A stretch of DNA of 64,000 nt, from the NCBI GenBank assembly GCA_017302455.1, contig JAFLDO010000002.1, positions 62,001 through 126,000 of the forward strand, written 5' to 3'. The DNA is from Accumulibacter sp. (GTDB lineage Bacteria > Pseudomonadota > Gammaproteobacteria > Burkholderiales > Rhodocyclaceae). The notes beneath the pieces are model-generated. The model ran no database searches, was not told the origin of the DNA, and worked only from the letters and a program-made list of their open reading frames with translations. This document shows, piece after piece, positions 54,771 to 64,000 of the stretch. Made by a program: the position numbers and the translations under genes. Every line of letters begins with the position of its first letter. Position 1 is the first letter of the stretch.

Positions 54771-56363
54771 ATGTTGAACACGCCGGTTCGCAGCGAGCGC
54801 TTTTCCGAGACTCACTGGAAGTCGCTACGTTACTTCAACCTCTACCGGCTGGCGGTTGCGGCTCTGCTCTTCTCCGCCGCACTGCTTCACCCGTCGGCCT
54901 TTGCCGTTCTTGGTCCTGACCAGGGTCGTCAGCAACTGCTGGTCCTCGCCAGCCTGTATCTGCTGAGCACCGCCATAGCGGTGTTGCTTGCCTATCAGCT
55001 TCGTCGGCACGCGAGCATGCAGCTCACCGGTAGCGTGCTGGTCGATGTGCTGGTCATGACCCTGTTGATTCATGTCGGTGGTGGCCTGGGCAGTGGCCTC
55101 GGCTCAATGCTGCTGGTGACGCTGGCCGGTGCCGGGTTGGTTGGTCAGGGGCGCCTGGTGGTGTTCTATGCGGCAATGGCCACGCTGGCGATTCTCTTTG
55201 AGCAATCGTATCGGGCACTCCAGAACGACTTCGACGTGCTTGGATTCTTCAACGCTGGGGTGTTCAGTTCCGCCTTCTTCGCGGTCGCGGTGTCCGCTCG
55301 CCTGCTGGCGCGGCGGGTGATAGCCAACGAGGCGCTGGCGCTGCAGCGTGGTGTCGATCTGAAGAACCAGACGGTGATCAGCCAGCGCGTCATCGAAGAG
55401 ATGCAGGACGGCGTCCTCGTGCTTAGCCGCGACGGCCGGGTCAAGCAGAGCAATCCACGGGCACGGCGGCTACTGGGCTTGAGTGGGGCAAGCGATTGTC
55501 TGTTGGCCGAGTGCTCGGCTGATCTGGCACAGGGTTTCGTTGCCTGGAGTCAGGGTGTCGACCAGGAATCGGTGCTCGCACGGGTGCCGGCGAGCGGCTT
55601 CGAATTGCGCGCCAGCTTTGTGCCGACCGAGACTTCCGACCGTGATGTGCTGGCGTTCCTGGAGGATATGGGTTCCTTGCGGGAGCAGGCGCGGCAGATG
55701 AAGCTGGCCGCACTCGGTCGTCTCACCGCCAACATTGCGCACGAGATCCGCAATCCCTTGTCGGCGATCAGTCATGCTGGCGAACTGCTGCGCGAGGAGC
55801 GGCGTGGCGAGATGCACGAGCGCTTGCTGCGCATCGTTCTGGACAACGCGCAGCGGCTCGATCGCATTGTCAGCGACGTCCTGGAACTCGGACGTCGTGA
55901 TCGCGCCTATCGCGAGTCGATAGACCTGCGTCAGGCCTTGCCCTTGTTCATCGAAGAGTACCTGGTCAAGGAGGACTTGCCTGCAGACGTTCTCACGCTC
56001 GAGTTGGCAGGCTCGGCCACGCTCTGCTTTGATCGTTCGCATTTCCACCAGGTGCTGTGGAACCTCCTCGGTAACGCCGTACGTCATTCGCGGCGTGCGG
56101 CGGGCAGCGTTCGGCTGGTCGTTCTTGATGGCCGGGTCGCTGGGCAGATCGAACTGCATGTCATCGACGATGGCGAGGGGATCGATGATGCCTGCCGGGA
56201 GCAGATTTTCGAGCCGTTCTTCACCACGCACCACCGCGGCACCGGTCTGGGGCTCTATATCGCGCGCGAGTTGTCCGATGCCAATGGTGCCCAACTCGAA
56301 CTGCTGGGCACCGGGCCCGGTGCCGATTTCCGTCTCTTGGGGAGGACTACAGGATGTCACTAG
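54771..56363 (+). CDS. pilS: PilS-type sensor histidine kinase
   Basis: 530 residues. About six N-terminal membrane helices (25-190), a PAS domain (about 205-315, EEMQDGVLVLSRDGRV), the HisKA phospho-acceptor in NIAHEIRNPLSAISHA and an HATPase domain with NLLGNAVRHS and GTGLGLYIARE. With PilR it controls sigma-54-dependent type IV pilin genes. It overlaps pilR by ten bases. Confidence 0.88.
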   Translation: MLNTPVRSERFSETHWKSLRYFNLYRLAVAALLFSAALLHPSAFAVLGPDQGRQQLLVLASLYLLSTAIAVLLAYQLRRHASMQLTGSVLVDVLVMTLLIHVGGGLGSGLGSMLLVTLAGAGLVGQGRLVVFYAAMATLAILFEQSYRALQNDFDVLGFFNAGVFSSAFFAVAVSARLLARRVIANEALALQRGVDLKNQTVISQRVIEEMQDGVLVLSRDGRVKQSNPRARRLLGLSGASDCLLAECSADLAQGFVAWSQGVDQESVLARVPASGFELRASFVPTETSDRDVLAFLEDMGSLREQARQMKLAALGRLTANIAHEIRNPLSAISHAGELLREERRGEMHERLLRIVLDNAQRLDRIVSDVLELGRRDRAYRESIDLRQALPLFIEEYLVKEDLPADVLTLELAGSATLCFDRSHFHQVLWNLLGNAVRHSRRAAGSVRLVVLDGRVAGQIELHVIDDGEGIDDACREQIFEPFFTTHHRGTGLGLYIARELSDANGAQLELLGTGPGADFRLLGRTTGCH

Positions 56364-57724
56364 GCAAGGCGGAGCGGCGCCCGCGCGGCGAGTTGGCAAG
56401 AGTGCTGGTGGTCGACGACGAGGCGGATATCCGCGAACTGCTCGACCTGACCGTGGCTCGTATGGGCCTTTCGGCCGACTGCGCGGCAACTGTGGCGCAG
56501 GCGCGGCAGCTGCTCGAACAGCACCGCTATCAGCTGTGCCTTACCGATATGCGATTGCCCGACGGGGAGGGATTGGAGATCGTACGGCTGATCGGTGAGC
56601 GCTACGGCGAGACACCGGTGGCGGTGATAACGGCTTTCGGCAGCGCTCAGAACGCCGTCGCCGCGCTCAAGGCAGGAGCCTTTGACTATCTCGCGAAGCC
56701 GGTTGCGCTCGATCAATTGCGCAGCCTGATCAAGTCGGCGCTCAGTCTTCCCACAAGGAGTGGATCCAGCGAAGCCGGGCAGCCGTCGGGCGCTGCGGCG
56801 CAACTGATCGGCGAGTCGATGGCGATTGCCCAGGTGCGCCAGATGATCGAGAAGCTGGCACGCAGCCAGGCGCCGCTGTATGTCTCCGGCGAGTCGGGCA
56901 CCGGCAAGGAACTCGCGGCACGCCTGATCCACGACCACAGCGCGCGCCGCACCGCGCCGTTCGTTCCGGTCAACTGCGGGGCGATTCCCGAGAACCTGAT
57001 GGAAAGCGAGTTCTTCGGCTATCGCAAGGGCGCATTCACCGGCGCCGACAGCGACCGCGCCGGTTTCTTCCAGGCGGCCACCGGTGGGACACTGTTTCTG
57101 GACGAGGTTGCCGATCTGCCGCTGTTGATGCAGGTCAAGCTCCTGCGTGCCATCCAGGAGAAGAAAGTGCGCAAGGTGGGCAGCACTGTCGAGGAGGCGG
57201 TCGATGTGCGCATCATCTCGGCGACCCACCGAATGCTCAAGGACTGTGTTGACGCCGGATCGTTTCGTCAGGATCTCTATTACCGTCTGAACGTCATCGA
57301 ACTCAGGATGCCGCCCCTGCGCGAGCGTCAGGAAGATGTCGAGCCCCTGGTCGCGGCGCTGCTGGTGCGCATCTGCGGAGCGCAGCCGCCGCGCGTCGAG
57401 GCGGCAGCCATGCGCGCGCTGAAGGCGTACAGCTTTCCCGGGAATGTCCGGGAACTGGAGAATGTCCTCGAGCGGGCTACCGCCTTGTGCAGCAACGACA
57501 CGGTGCTGATCGACGATCTGCAACTGGCTCCGGTCATGGCGGTGAGTGACAGCGTGGGCAGGGATGGCGAAACTCTGGACGACTACATCAACCGTGTCGA
57601 GAAGCAGGCAATCGTCGAAGCCTTGACGAAGACCGACTTCAACCGGACGGCGGCTGCCAGACTGCTCGGCGTGACCTTTCGCTCGCTGCGCTATCGTATC
57701 GAACGGCTGGGCATCGAAGAGTGA
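56354..57724 (+). CDS. pilR: PilR-type sigma-54-dependent response regulator
   Basis: 456 residues. A receiver (acceptor Asp in CLTDMRLPDGEG, Lys in YLAKPV), a AAA+ sigma-54 domain with [11 protein letters not shown] and the loop GAFTGAD, and a Fis-type C-terminal helix-turn-helix (AARLLGVTFRSLRYRIERLG). It pairs with PilS; pilin genes are not in the window. It overlaps ampD by four bases. Confidence 0.88.
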   Translation: MSLGKAERRPRGELARVLVVDDEADIRELLDLTVARMGLSADCAATVAQARQLLEQHRYQLCLTDMRLPDGEGLEIVRLIGERYGETPVAVITAFGSAQNAVAALKAGAFDYLAKPVALDQLRSLIKSALSLPTRSGSSEAGQPSGAAAQLIGESMAIAQVRQMIEKLARSQAPLYVSGESGTGKELAARLIHDHSARRTAPFVPVNCGAIPENLMESEFFGYRKGAFTGADSDRAGFFQAATGGTLFLDEVADLPLLMQVKLLRAIQEKKVRKVGSTVEEAVDVRIISATHRMLKDCVDAGSFRQDLYYRLNVIELRMPPLRERQEDVEPLVAALLVRICGAQPPRVEAAAMRALKAYSFPGNVRELENVLERATALCSNDTVLIDDLQLAPVMAVSDSVGRDGETLDDYINRVEKQAIVEALTKTDFNRTAAARLLGVTFRSLRYRIERLGIEE

Positions 57725-58308
57725 GTCGTCTGGCCGATGGCGCGCCGGCGATGCCGGCGGGTGGCTGGCTTGATGAGGCGCTGCATATCGTGTCGCCAAA
57801 TCGTGACCCGCGCCCGCCTGGCGAAGTCGTGTCGATGATCGTCATCCACGCGATCAGCCTGCCGCCGGCGCGTTTTGGCGGCGACGGCATTGCGCGGCTG
57901 TTTACCAATCGACTGGATCCTGCTGCCCACCCGTACTTCGCGCAGATCATCGGCTTGCGCGTCTCCGCGCATTTCCTGGTTCGTCGCGACGGCGAGTTGA
58001 TACAGTTCGTTTCCTGTCGGGAGCGTGCCTGGCATGCCGGCCTTTCCGCGTGGAAGGGACGCCAGGGCTGCAACGACTTTTCGTTGGGAATCGAGCTGGA
58101 GGGCTGCGACGAGTCGCCCTTTGAAGACGCCCAGTACTCCTGTCTGCTGGCGCTTGTCGGCAGGTTGTGCGCTGGCTATCCGATCGACGCGGTGGTCGGG
58201 CACAGCGATATCTCCCCAGGGCGGAAGACTGACCCGGGACCCTGCTTCGACTGGCGGCGCCTGGGATCGATCGGCGAGTTGCCCGGCGACCTGCCGCGAC
58301 GCCGATGA
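57721..58308 (+). CDS. ampD: 1,6-anhydro-N-acetylmuramyl-L-alanine amidase AmpD
   Basis: 195 residues. Zinc ligands are visible as the His in MIVIHAISLP and the His/Asp in GHSDISPGRKTDPGPCFDW; ERAWHAGLS is also conserved. It recycles cell-wall muropeptides in the cytoplasm. GTG start overlapping the pilR stop. Confidence 0.93.
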   Translation: MSRLADGAPAMPAGGWLDEALHIVSPNRDPRPPGEVVSMIVIHAISLPPARFGGDGIARLFTNRLDPAAHPYFAQIIGLRVSAHFLVRRDGELIQFVSCRERAWHAGLSAWKGRQGCNDFSLGIELEGCDESPFEDAQYSCLLALVGRLCAGYPIDAVVGHSDISPGRKTDPGPCFDWRRLGSIGELPGDLPRRR

Positions 58309-58416
58309 CCCTGCTCTGGGCCGTGTAGCGGTCTGCGAGCGCGCTGGTACGTTCCTGTCCCGCGTCGGCAGGCTTTGCCCGCACTCGCCCCGCGACACCG
58401 CTCCGTGCGGCGTGGC

Positions 58417-59577
58417 TCAGCCGAGATACCTGCGGATTCGCTCGGCGGCTTCCGCCAGGCGTTCAACACCGGTGGTGTACGCGAAGCGCAGGTGCTTTTC
58501 CGGCGCGTTGCTGCCGAAGTCGAGGCCTGGTGTCGCGGCGACCCCGGTCGCATCGAGCAGGTCGTGCGCGAAGCGCTCGCTGTCGTCGGTCAGTTCGCTG
58601 CAATTCGCGTAGAGGTAGAAGGCGCCCTCCGCTCTAGCCGGCAAGCGGAAGCCAAGCGCCGTCAGGGCCGGGCCCAGGAAGTCCCGCCGACGCCTGAACT
58701 CCTGGCGTCGCGCTTCGAGGATGCTGATCGTCGCGGGAGCAAAGGCGGCGAGCGCCGCGTGTTGCGCTGGTGCCGACGGTGAGATGAACAGGTTCTGTGC
58801 GAGCTTTTCGATGTCGCGGCTGAAGCGTTCGGGAATGACCAGCCAGCCCAGTCGCCAGCCGGTCATGTTGAAATACTTGGAGAAGCTCTGCACGACAAAA
58901 ATGTCATCACCAAATTGCAGTGCCGTCGAGGCGTCACGCTCGTAGCTCAGCCCGTGGTAGATCTCGTCGACGAGCAATTGTCCCCCCTGTTGGCGAACAA
59001 AGCCGGCAATGGCCGCCAGCACGTCGTCGTCGAGCAGGGTGCCGGTTGGGTTGGCCGGCGAGGCGAGCAGCGCGCCTGCCGTGCGCTCGTTCCAGTGCGC
59101 TTCGAAATCGGCGAGTGTCGGCTGGAAGTTGTTCTCGGGGTGGACGAGCATGCCGATGGGCACTCCCTCGAAGCTGCGCACGAAGTTGCGGTTGCAGGGA
59201 TAACCCGGGTCGGTGAGAAGCCATTCGCTGCCGGGTTCGGCGAGGCAGGCCATGGCCAGCAGCAGTGCCCCGGAAGCCCCGGCGGTGACGACGATACGCG
59301 ATGACGGGATGGTGATGCCGTAGCGCGTGGCGTAGAACGCGGCGATGGCACTGCGTAGTTCGGGGAGTCCGAGTGCCGGCGTATAGAACACGCGGCCGGT
59401 AGCGACATGCGCCTGGGCAGCGGCGAGGATCGGCTCGGGGGTCGGGAAATCCGGTTCGCCGACTTCCATGTGGATGATGTCGCGCCCGGTGGCCGCCAGT
59501 GCTCTGGCGTGCGCCATCAACTCCATGACGTGGAAAGGGGCGATGTCGGCTAGGCGGCTGGCGGGAAAGGTCGGCAT
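58417..59577 (-). CDS. PLP-dependent aminotransferase (class I/II)
   Basis: 386 residues. The PLP lysine is in SFSKYFNMTGWRLGW; VDEIYHGLSY supplies the Asp and Tyr contacts, and ASPANPTGTLL binds substrate. HMEVGEPDFPTPEPIL is typical of alanine/aspartate-type enzymes. The precise substrate is not fixed. It stands alone, convergent with ampD. Confidence 0.85.
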   Translation of the reverse strand: MPTFPASRLADIAPFHVMELMAHARALAATGRDIIHMEVGEPDFPTPEPILAAAQAHVATGRVFYTPALGLPELRSAIAAFYATRYGITIPSSRIVVTAGASGALLLAMACLAEPGSEWLLTDPGYPCNRNFVRSFEGVPIGMLVHPENNFQPTLADFEAHWNERTAGALLASPANPTGTLLDDDVLAAIAGFVRQQGGQLLVDEIYHGLSYERDASTALQFGDDIFVVQSFSKYFNMTGWRLGWLVIPERFSRDIEKLAQNLFISPSAPAQHAALAAFAPATISILEARRQEFRRRRDFLGPALTALGFRLPARAEGAFYLYANCSELTDDSERFAHDLLDATGVAATPGLDFGSNAPEKHLRFAYTTGVERLAEAAERIRRYLG

Positions 59578-59635
59578 GAACTGGTGACGGTATTGGTGAA
59601 AGCGGACAGTTTACCGATACGGCGTCAACCATGCG

Positions 59636-59662
59636 AAAAAAAAGGCCGCCCGCAGGCGGCCT
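59636..59662 (-). terminator. Rho-independent terminator after pckG
   Basis: An 8-bp stem (AGGCCGCC 59643-59650 with GGCGGCCT 59655-59662) with a 4-base loop is followed on the minus strand by seven Ts. Confidence 0.88.
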
Positions 59663-59682
59663 CCACGGATGACACGGAATGC

Positions 59683-61521
59683 TCAGGCTGCCTGGAATTC
59701 CTTCTCGAACTTGTCGCGAACGTCGGCAAGCTTGGCAGGCAACTTGTCGCCCATCTTGCCGAACCAGTCCTTGACCCCTTCGAGTTCGCTCAGCCAGGCC
59801 TGCTTGTCGAGGCTGGTGACGCCGGCGAATTCCGCCTTGGAGAAGTCGGTACCGGACCAGTCCATGTCTTCGTAGTTGGGCATCCAGCCGAGAGTCGTTT
59901 CGACGCCGGAGGCCTTGCCCTCGCAACGTTCGATGATCCACTTGAGGACGCGCGCGTTGTCGCCGAAGCCGGGCCAGGCGAACTCGCCTTTTTCATTCAT
60001 GCGGAACCAGTTGACCATGAAGATCGGCACCGGCTGGTCGGTGACGCTACCCATCTTCAGCCAGTGGCTGTAGTAGTCGGCCATGTTGTAGCCGCAGAAG
60101 GGCAGCATGGCGAACGGGTCGCGGCGGACGACACCCTGCTGGCCGAAGGCGGCGGCAGTCGTTTCGGAACCGAGCGTGGCGGCAGCGTAGACACCATGTT
60201 CCCAGTCGCGGGTCTGGCAAACCAGCGGTACGGTCGATGCACGACGGCCACCGAAGAGAAAGGCCGAGATCGGCACGCCTTCGGTGCTCTGCCACTGGTC
60301 GTCGATACACGGGCATTGCGCAGCGGGCGCCGTGAAGCGGGAGTTCGGGTGCGCTGCCTTGGTGCCCTTCTCCTTGGCGATTTCCGGCGTCCAGTCGTTG
60401 CCCTGCCAGTCGATGGCGTGTGCGGGCGCCGGGCCCATGCCTTCCCACCAGACATCGCCGTCGTCGGTCAGCGCGACGTTGGTGAAGATGGTGTTCTCGG
60501 CGAGCGAGGCCATGGCATTGAAGTTGGTCTTGTCGTTGGTGCCCGGGGCAACGCCGAAGAAGCCGGCTTCCGGGTTGATCGCGTAGAGACGGGTGACGCC
60601 GTCCTTGTCCTTGCGCGGCTTGATCCAGGCGATGTCGTCGCCGATGGTGGTGATCTTCCAGCCGTTCAGGCTTTGCGGCGGCACCAGCATCGCGAAATTG
60701 GTCTTGCCGCAGGCCGACGGGAACGCTGCCGCCACGTAGTGCTTGTCGCCGGCAGGCGATTCGACGCCGAGGATCAGCATGTGTTCGGCCAGCCAACCGT
60801 CGTCACGCGCCATGTTGGAGGCGATGCGCAGCGCCAGGCACTTCTTGCCGAGCAGCGCGTTGCCGCCGTAGCCCGAACCGTAGGACCAGATTTCGCGCGT
60901 TTCGGGATAGTGGACGATGTACTTGGTGGTCGGGTTGCACGGCCAGCGCGGATCCTTCTGGCCGGGCTCCTTCGGTGCGCCGATCGAGTGCACGCACGGA
61001 ACGAAGGCGCCGTCGGTACCGAGGACCGGGAAGACGTCCTTGCCCATGCGGGTCATGATGCGCATATTGACCACCACATAGGCGCTGTCGGAGATCTCGA
61101 TGCCGATCTGGGCGATCGGCGAGCCGATCGGACCCATCGAGAACGGGATGACGTACATCGTGCGGCCCTTCATGCAGCCCTTGAAGAGGCCGCTGAGGAT
61201 GCCGCGCATCTTGGCCGGATCTTCCCAGTTATTGGTCGGGCCGGCGTCTTCCTTCTTCTCGGAGCAGATATAGGTGCGGTCTTCGACGCGGGCAACGTCG
61301 GATGGATCGGAGAATGCGAGGAAGGAGTTCTTGCGCTTCTTGAGCTTGGTGAAGGTACCGGCTTCGACGAGCTCGGCGCAGAGGCGATCGTATTCTTCTT
61401 GCGTGCCGTCAGCCCAGACGACCTGGGCAGGCTCGGTGAGTGCCGCGATTTCGGCGACCCATTTCTTCAGGCGTTCGTGTTTGACGTAGTCGGGGGCGTT
61501 GATGGAGACAGTCTGGTTCAT
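59683..61521 (-). CDS. pckG: Phosphoenolpyruvate carboxykinase (GTP)
   Basis: 612 residues, normal for the GTP-dependent class. The P-loop [14 protein letters not shown], the GTP/metal segment [11 protein letters not shown] and the substrate motif [14 protein letters not shown] are intact. It interconverts oxaloacetate and PEP. The start at 61521 ([13 protein letters not shown]) follows a GAGAG ribosome site. It is divergent from maeB. Confidence 0.95.
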   Translation of the reverse strand: MNQTVSINAPDYVKHERLKKWVAEIAALTEPAQVVWADGTQEEYDRLCAELVEAGTFTKLKKRKNSFLAFSDPSDVARVEDRTYICSEKKEDAGPTNNWEDPAKMRGILSGLFKGCMKGRTMYVIPFSMGPIGSPIAQIGIEISDSAYVVVNMRIMTRMGKDVFPVLGTDGAFVPCVHSIGAPKEPGQKDPRWPCNPTTKYIVHYPETREIWSYGSGYGGNALLGKKCLALRIASNMARDDGWLAEHMLILGVESPAGDKHYVAAAFPSACGKTNFAMLVPPQSLNGWKITTIGDDIAWIKPRKDKDGVTRLYAINPEAGFFGVAPGTNDKTNFNAMASLAENTIFTNVALTDDGDVWWEGMGPAPAHAIDWQGNDWTPEIAKEKGTKAAHPNSRFTAPAAQCPCIDDQWQSTEGVPISAFLFGGRRASTVPLVCQTRDWEHGVYAAATLGSETTAAAFGQQGVVRRDPFAMLPFCGYNMADYYSHWLKMGSVTDQPVPIFMVNWFRMNEKGEFAWPGFGDNARVLKWIIERCEGKASGVETTLGWMPNYEDMDWSGTDFSKAEFAGVTSLDKQAWLSELEGVKDWFGKMGDKLPAKLADVRDKFEKEFQAA

Positions 61522-61885
61522 GGTAATCACTCTCGAAGGAAGGTAGAGAAGCGGGACTTACCGTGGCGCGGCGCGCGCGGAGCCTGACCAACAGAGCCGG
61601 GGAGCGGAGTCGTCCGTCCAGGTCCGTGGGATGCGACGCGTCGGTCGCGGCTGGCGAGGAACAAGCCCAGTGCAGGGGGGTGAGATCAGCATGCTAGGCA
61701 GTGGTGCTACAAGGAAGTGATGGTTTGTGTAATTATGCCACAGCTGCGCCCCGCACCAACGATCCGTCGACAGTTGCCGTTGTGTCGAGCCGATGCCTGG
61801 ACGACACTGCTGGGCCTTCGGCGAGCGCTCATCGGGCAAGCCACCAGCAGTCGCTGCGGCACCAAATTCCGTGAGGAGAATGAAA
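61522..61885. other. Divergent control region between pckG and maeB
   Basis: 364 bases without a gene. A candidate pckG promoter on the minus strand is TTGGTG (61754-61759), 16 bases, CATAAT (61732-61737); it would give a long leader of roughly 200 bases. GAGGAG at 61873-61878 is the maeB ribosome site. No riboswitch or operator was recognised. Confidence 0.4.
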
Positions 61886-64000
61886 ATGAACAACGACAAG
61901 GACCAGTTGCGCACGGCCGCCCTTTTCTACCATCGCAATCCCAAGCCGGGCAAGATTTCACTGCAGCCGACCACCCAGCTCACCAATCAGTACGATCTTT
62001 CCATGGCCTACTCTCCCGGCGTGGCCGCGGCCTGTGAGGAGATCGTCGCCATTCCCGCGGAGGTCAGTACGCTGACGTCGCGCGCCAATCTGGTCGGCGT
62101 CATCACCAATGGCACAGCTGTCCTCGGCCTTGGCGCGATCGGTCCGCTGGCGGCGAAGCCGGTGATGGAAGGCAAGGCGGTCCTGTTCAAGAAGTTCGCG
62201 AATATCGACGTCTTCGACCTCGAGATCGAGGAACGGGATCCGGAGCGTCTGGTGGAGATCATTGCCTCGCTGGAGCCGACGTTTGGTGGTATCAACCTCG
62301 AGGACATCAAGGCACCGGAGTGCTTCTACGTCGAGAGGAAGCTGCGCGAACGGATGAAGATTCCGGTGTTTCATGACGACCAACACGGGACGGCGATCGT
62401 CGTCGGAGCCGCGATCCTCAATGGTCTGTTCCTGCAGGGCAAGGAACTCGATCAGGTGAAGGTGGTCACCTCGGGTGCCGGCGCTGCCGCGCTCGCCTGC
62501 CTTGACCTGCTCGTCATGCTCGGTATCCCGGTTGAGAACATCTGGGTGACCGACATCAAGGGGCTGGTCTACGCGGGGCGGGTCGAGGAGATGGATGAGA
62601 TCAAGGGGCGCTACGCCAAGGAGACCGACGCGCGCACCCTGGGTGAAGTCATCGAGGGCGCCGACGTCTTCCTCGGCTTGTCGGCCGGAGGCGTTCTCAA
62701 GCCGGAGATGGTTGCCAGGATGGCGCCCAGGCCACTGGTCATGGCGCTCGCCAACCCCAACCCGGAAATCAGACCGGAAGAGGTCAAGGCGGTGCGTAGC
62801 GATGCGATCATCGCTACCGGTCGCTCCGACTATCCCAACCAGGTCAACAATGTGCTGTGTTTCCCCTTCATTTTCCGCGGCGCGCTCGACGTCGGGGCGA
62901 GCACGATCACGGAAGCGATGAAGCTGGCCGCTGTCAAGGCGATTGCCGAACTGGCGCGCGTCGAGCAGTCCGAGGTGGCAGCCAAGGCCTACGGTGAGCA
63001 GGTCGGCAACTTCGGTCCCGAATACCTGATTCCGAATCCATTCGACCCGCGCCTGATCGGCAAGATCGCGCCGGCGGTTGCCGAGGCGGCCATGGAATCC
63101 GGAGTCGCGACCCGGCCGATCAAGGACATCGATGCCTATCGGGAGAGTCTCGACGAATTCGTCTATCACTTCGGCCTGATCATGAAGCCAGTCTTCTCGC
63201 AGGCCAAGCAGGCACCCAGACGCATCGTCTTTGCCGAGGGGGGTGACGAGCGCGTCCTGCGTGCCGTACAGGTGATCGTCGACGAAGGGATCGCGAAGCC
63301 CATCCTGATTGGCCATCCCGGCGACATCGTCCGCAAGCTCGAGACGCTGAACCTGCGTGTGCGTCCGGGGACCGACTTCGAAATCGTTGCCGCCGACTAC
63401 AGCGACTTCTTCGAGTCGCACTTCGAGCCTTACTGGAAAGAGTACCGGCGCCTTACCGAGCGCAAGGGGGTTTCAGCCGATTTTGCCAGGCGCGAGGTGC
63501 GCCGTCGGGCGACGCTGTTCGGTTCGCTGATGGTGCGCATGGGCGATGCCGACGGTCTGATTTGCGGCACCTTCGGTCGCCACGCCGTGCATCGCGAGTA
63601 TGTCGAGAATGTCGTCGGTCTGGCACCCGGTGCCAGCAATCTCTATGCGATGAGCGTCCTGCTCCTGCCGGATCGTACGCTGTTCCTTGCCGATACCTAC
63701 ATCAACTACGATCCCTCCGCCGAACAGTTGGCGGACATGACCCTGCTGGCGGCCGAAGAAGTCCGCCGCTTTGGTGTGACGCCGCGCGTTGCTTTGCTGT
63801 CGCATTCGTCCTTTGGTACCGACAACACGCCGACGGCGCTGAAGATGCGCGCAGCGCTGCGCTTGTTGAAGGAGCGGGCGCCGCGCCTGGAAGTCGAGGG
63901 AGAAATGCACGGTGACGCCGCGCTCGACGACTCCATCCGGCAACGGGTCTTTCCCGGCGACGCTCGTCTCAAGGGGCAGGCCAACCTGCTCATCATGCCG
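61886..64000 (+). CDS. maeB: NADP-dependent malic enzyme MaeB, 3'-truncated by window edge
   Basis: 705 codons visible; the gene runs off the window. The malic enzyme domain (about 15-430) carries [24 protein letters not shown], the DDQHGTA metal motif and [14 protein letters not shown] for the cofactor. A phosphotransacetylase-like domain follows (from about 435, [12 protein letters not shown]), as in hybrid MaeB. It makes pyruvate and NADPH from malate. The ATG at 61886 is preferred over 61880 because GAGGAG is seven bases before it. Confidence 0.94.
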   Translation, partial: MNNDKDQLRTAALFYHRNPKPGKISLQPTTQLTNQYDLSMAYSPGVAAACEEIVAIPAEVSTLTSRANLVGVITNGTAVLGLGAIGPLAAKPVMEGKAVLFKKFANIDVFDLEIEERDPERLVEIIASLEPTFGGINLEDIKAPECFYVERKLRERMKIPVFHDDQHGTAIVVGAAILNGLFLQGKELDQVKVVTSGAGAAALACLDLLVMLGIPVENIWVTDIKGLVYAGRVEEMDEIKGRYAKETDARTLGEVIEGADVFLGLSAGGVLKPEMVARMAPRPLVMALANPNPEIRPEEVKAVRSDAIIATGRSDYPNQVNNVLCFPFIFRGALDVGASTITEAMKLAAVKAIAELARVEQSEVAAKAYGEQVGNFGPEYLIPNPFDPRLIGKIAPAVAEAAMESGVATRPIKDIDAYRESLDEFVYHFGLIMKPVFSQAKQAPRRIVFAEGGDERVLRAVQVIVDEGIAKPILIGHPGDIVRKLETLNLRVRPGTDFEIVAADYSDFFESHFEPYWKEYRRLTERKGVSADFARREVRRRATLFGSLMVRMGDADGLICGTFGRHAVHREYVENVVGLAPGASNLYAMSVLLLPDRTLFLADTYINYDPSAEQLADMTLLAAEEVRRFGVTPRVALLSHSSFGTDNTPTALKMRAALRLLKERAPRLEVEGEMHGDAALDDSIRQRVFPGDARLKGQANLLIMP

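Noticed and set aside
54771-56363. The PilS-like kinase as a replacement partner for HoxA
   Set aside because: It overlaps pilR and has PilS architecture, so PilR is the obvious partner.

Overview
The window is GC-rich, densely coded DNA from a betaproteobacterium, most like the Rhodocyclales (the Accumulibacter / Azoarcus / Dechloromonas neighbourhood). The reasons are gene order (rplU-rpmA-obgE-proB diverging from ispB; coaE-zapD; pilS-pilR; porin-glnK-amtB; a complete ccmABCDEFGHI set) and a Ralstonia-type hox/hyp hydrogen cluster. The genus is an inference. No CRISPR array, rRNA, phage or intact insertion sequence was seen.

Layout. 1-7.1 kb: the 3' part of pssA, then a minus-strand group with two small receiver proteins (one lacking the phospho-acceptor), a NarL-type regulator, a large PAS-containing NarX-like kinase, a c-type cytochrome and a NapC/NirT quinol dehydrogenase that lacks its third haem motif. 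7.1-15.5 kb: the cytochrome c maturation operon ccmABCDEFGHI (minus), followed by a MntA/HepT toxin-antitoxin pair and a decayed second copy of ccmH-ccmI. 15.6-28.6 kb: a plus-strand operon hoxV-hypA-hypB-hypF-hypC-hypD-hypE-hypX-hoxA-hoxB-hoxC, which encodes [NiFe]-hydrogenase maturation (including HypX, the CO source for aerobic cofactor synthesis), a hydrogen-sensing regulatory hydrogenase and its NtrC-type activator. The kinase HoxJ and the energy-conserving structural subunits are not in the window. A perfect FNR/ANR palindrome lies between the divergent ccm and hox operons.

28.7-33.8 kb is a scar-rich accessory zone. It holds an intact antitoxin with a broken PIN toxin, two copies of an 83-bp repeat flanking a 997-residue membrane-spanning spermidine-synthase-like protein, a second PIN fragment, and a chimeric remnant joining hoxA directly to the hoxB/hoxC junction. 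33.8-37 kb: two tRNA-Lys genes behind a consensus promoter, then an ammonium module (porin-glnK-amtB) behind a sigma-54 promoter. 37-50 kb is housekeeping: ubiK, comM, three MFS transporters, a BamE-like lipoprotein, S-adenosylmethionine decarboxylase, a long TrpB, a SPOR protein, coaE, zapD, an acetyltransferase, an InaA-type kinase and a methyltransferase. 50-64 kb: proB-obgE-rpmA-rplU, ispB, tRNA-Pro, pilS-pilR-ampD, an aminotransferase, GTP-dependent PEP carboxykinase and the 5' part of maeB.

Working together, NapC-type quinol oxidation, cytochrome c maturation and hydrogen metabolism look like a redox-controlled block under FNR-like sites. HoxBC/HoxA would sense H2 and the Hyp proteins would mature a hydrogenase encoded elsewhere. 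PEP carboxykinase and malic enzyme stand back to back at the C4/C3 node. The main oddities are the NapC haem loss, the missing HoxJ and two decayed tandem duplicates that both lie beside toxin-antitoxin genes.
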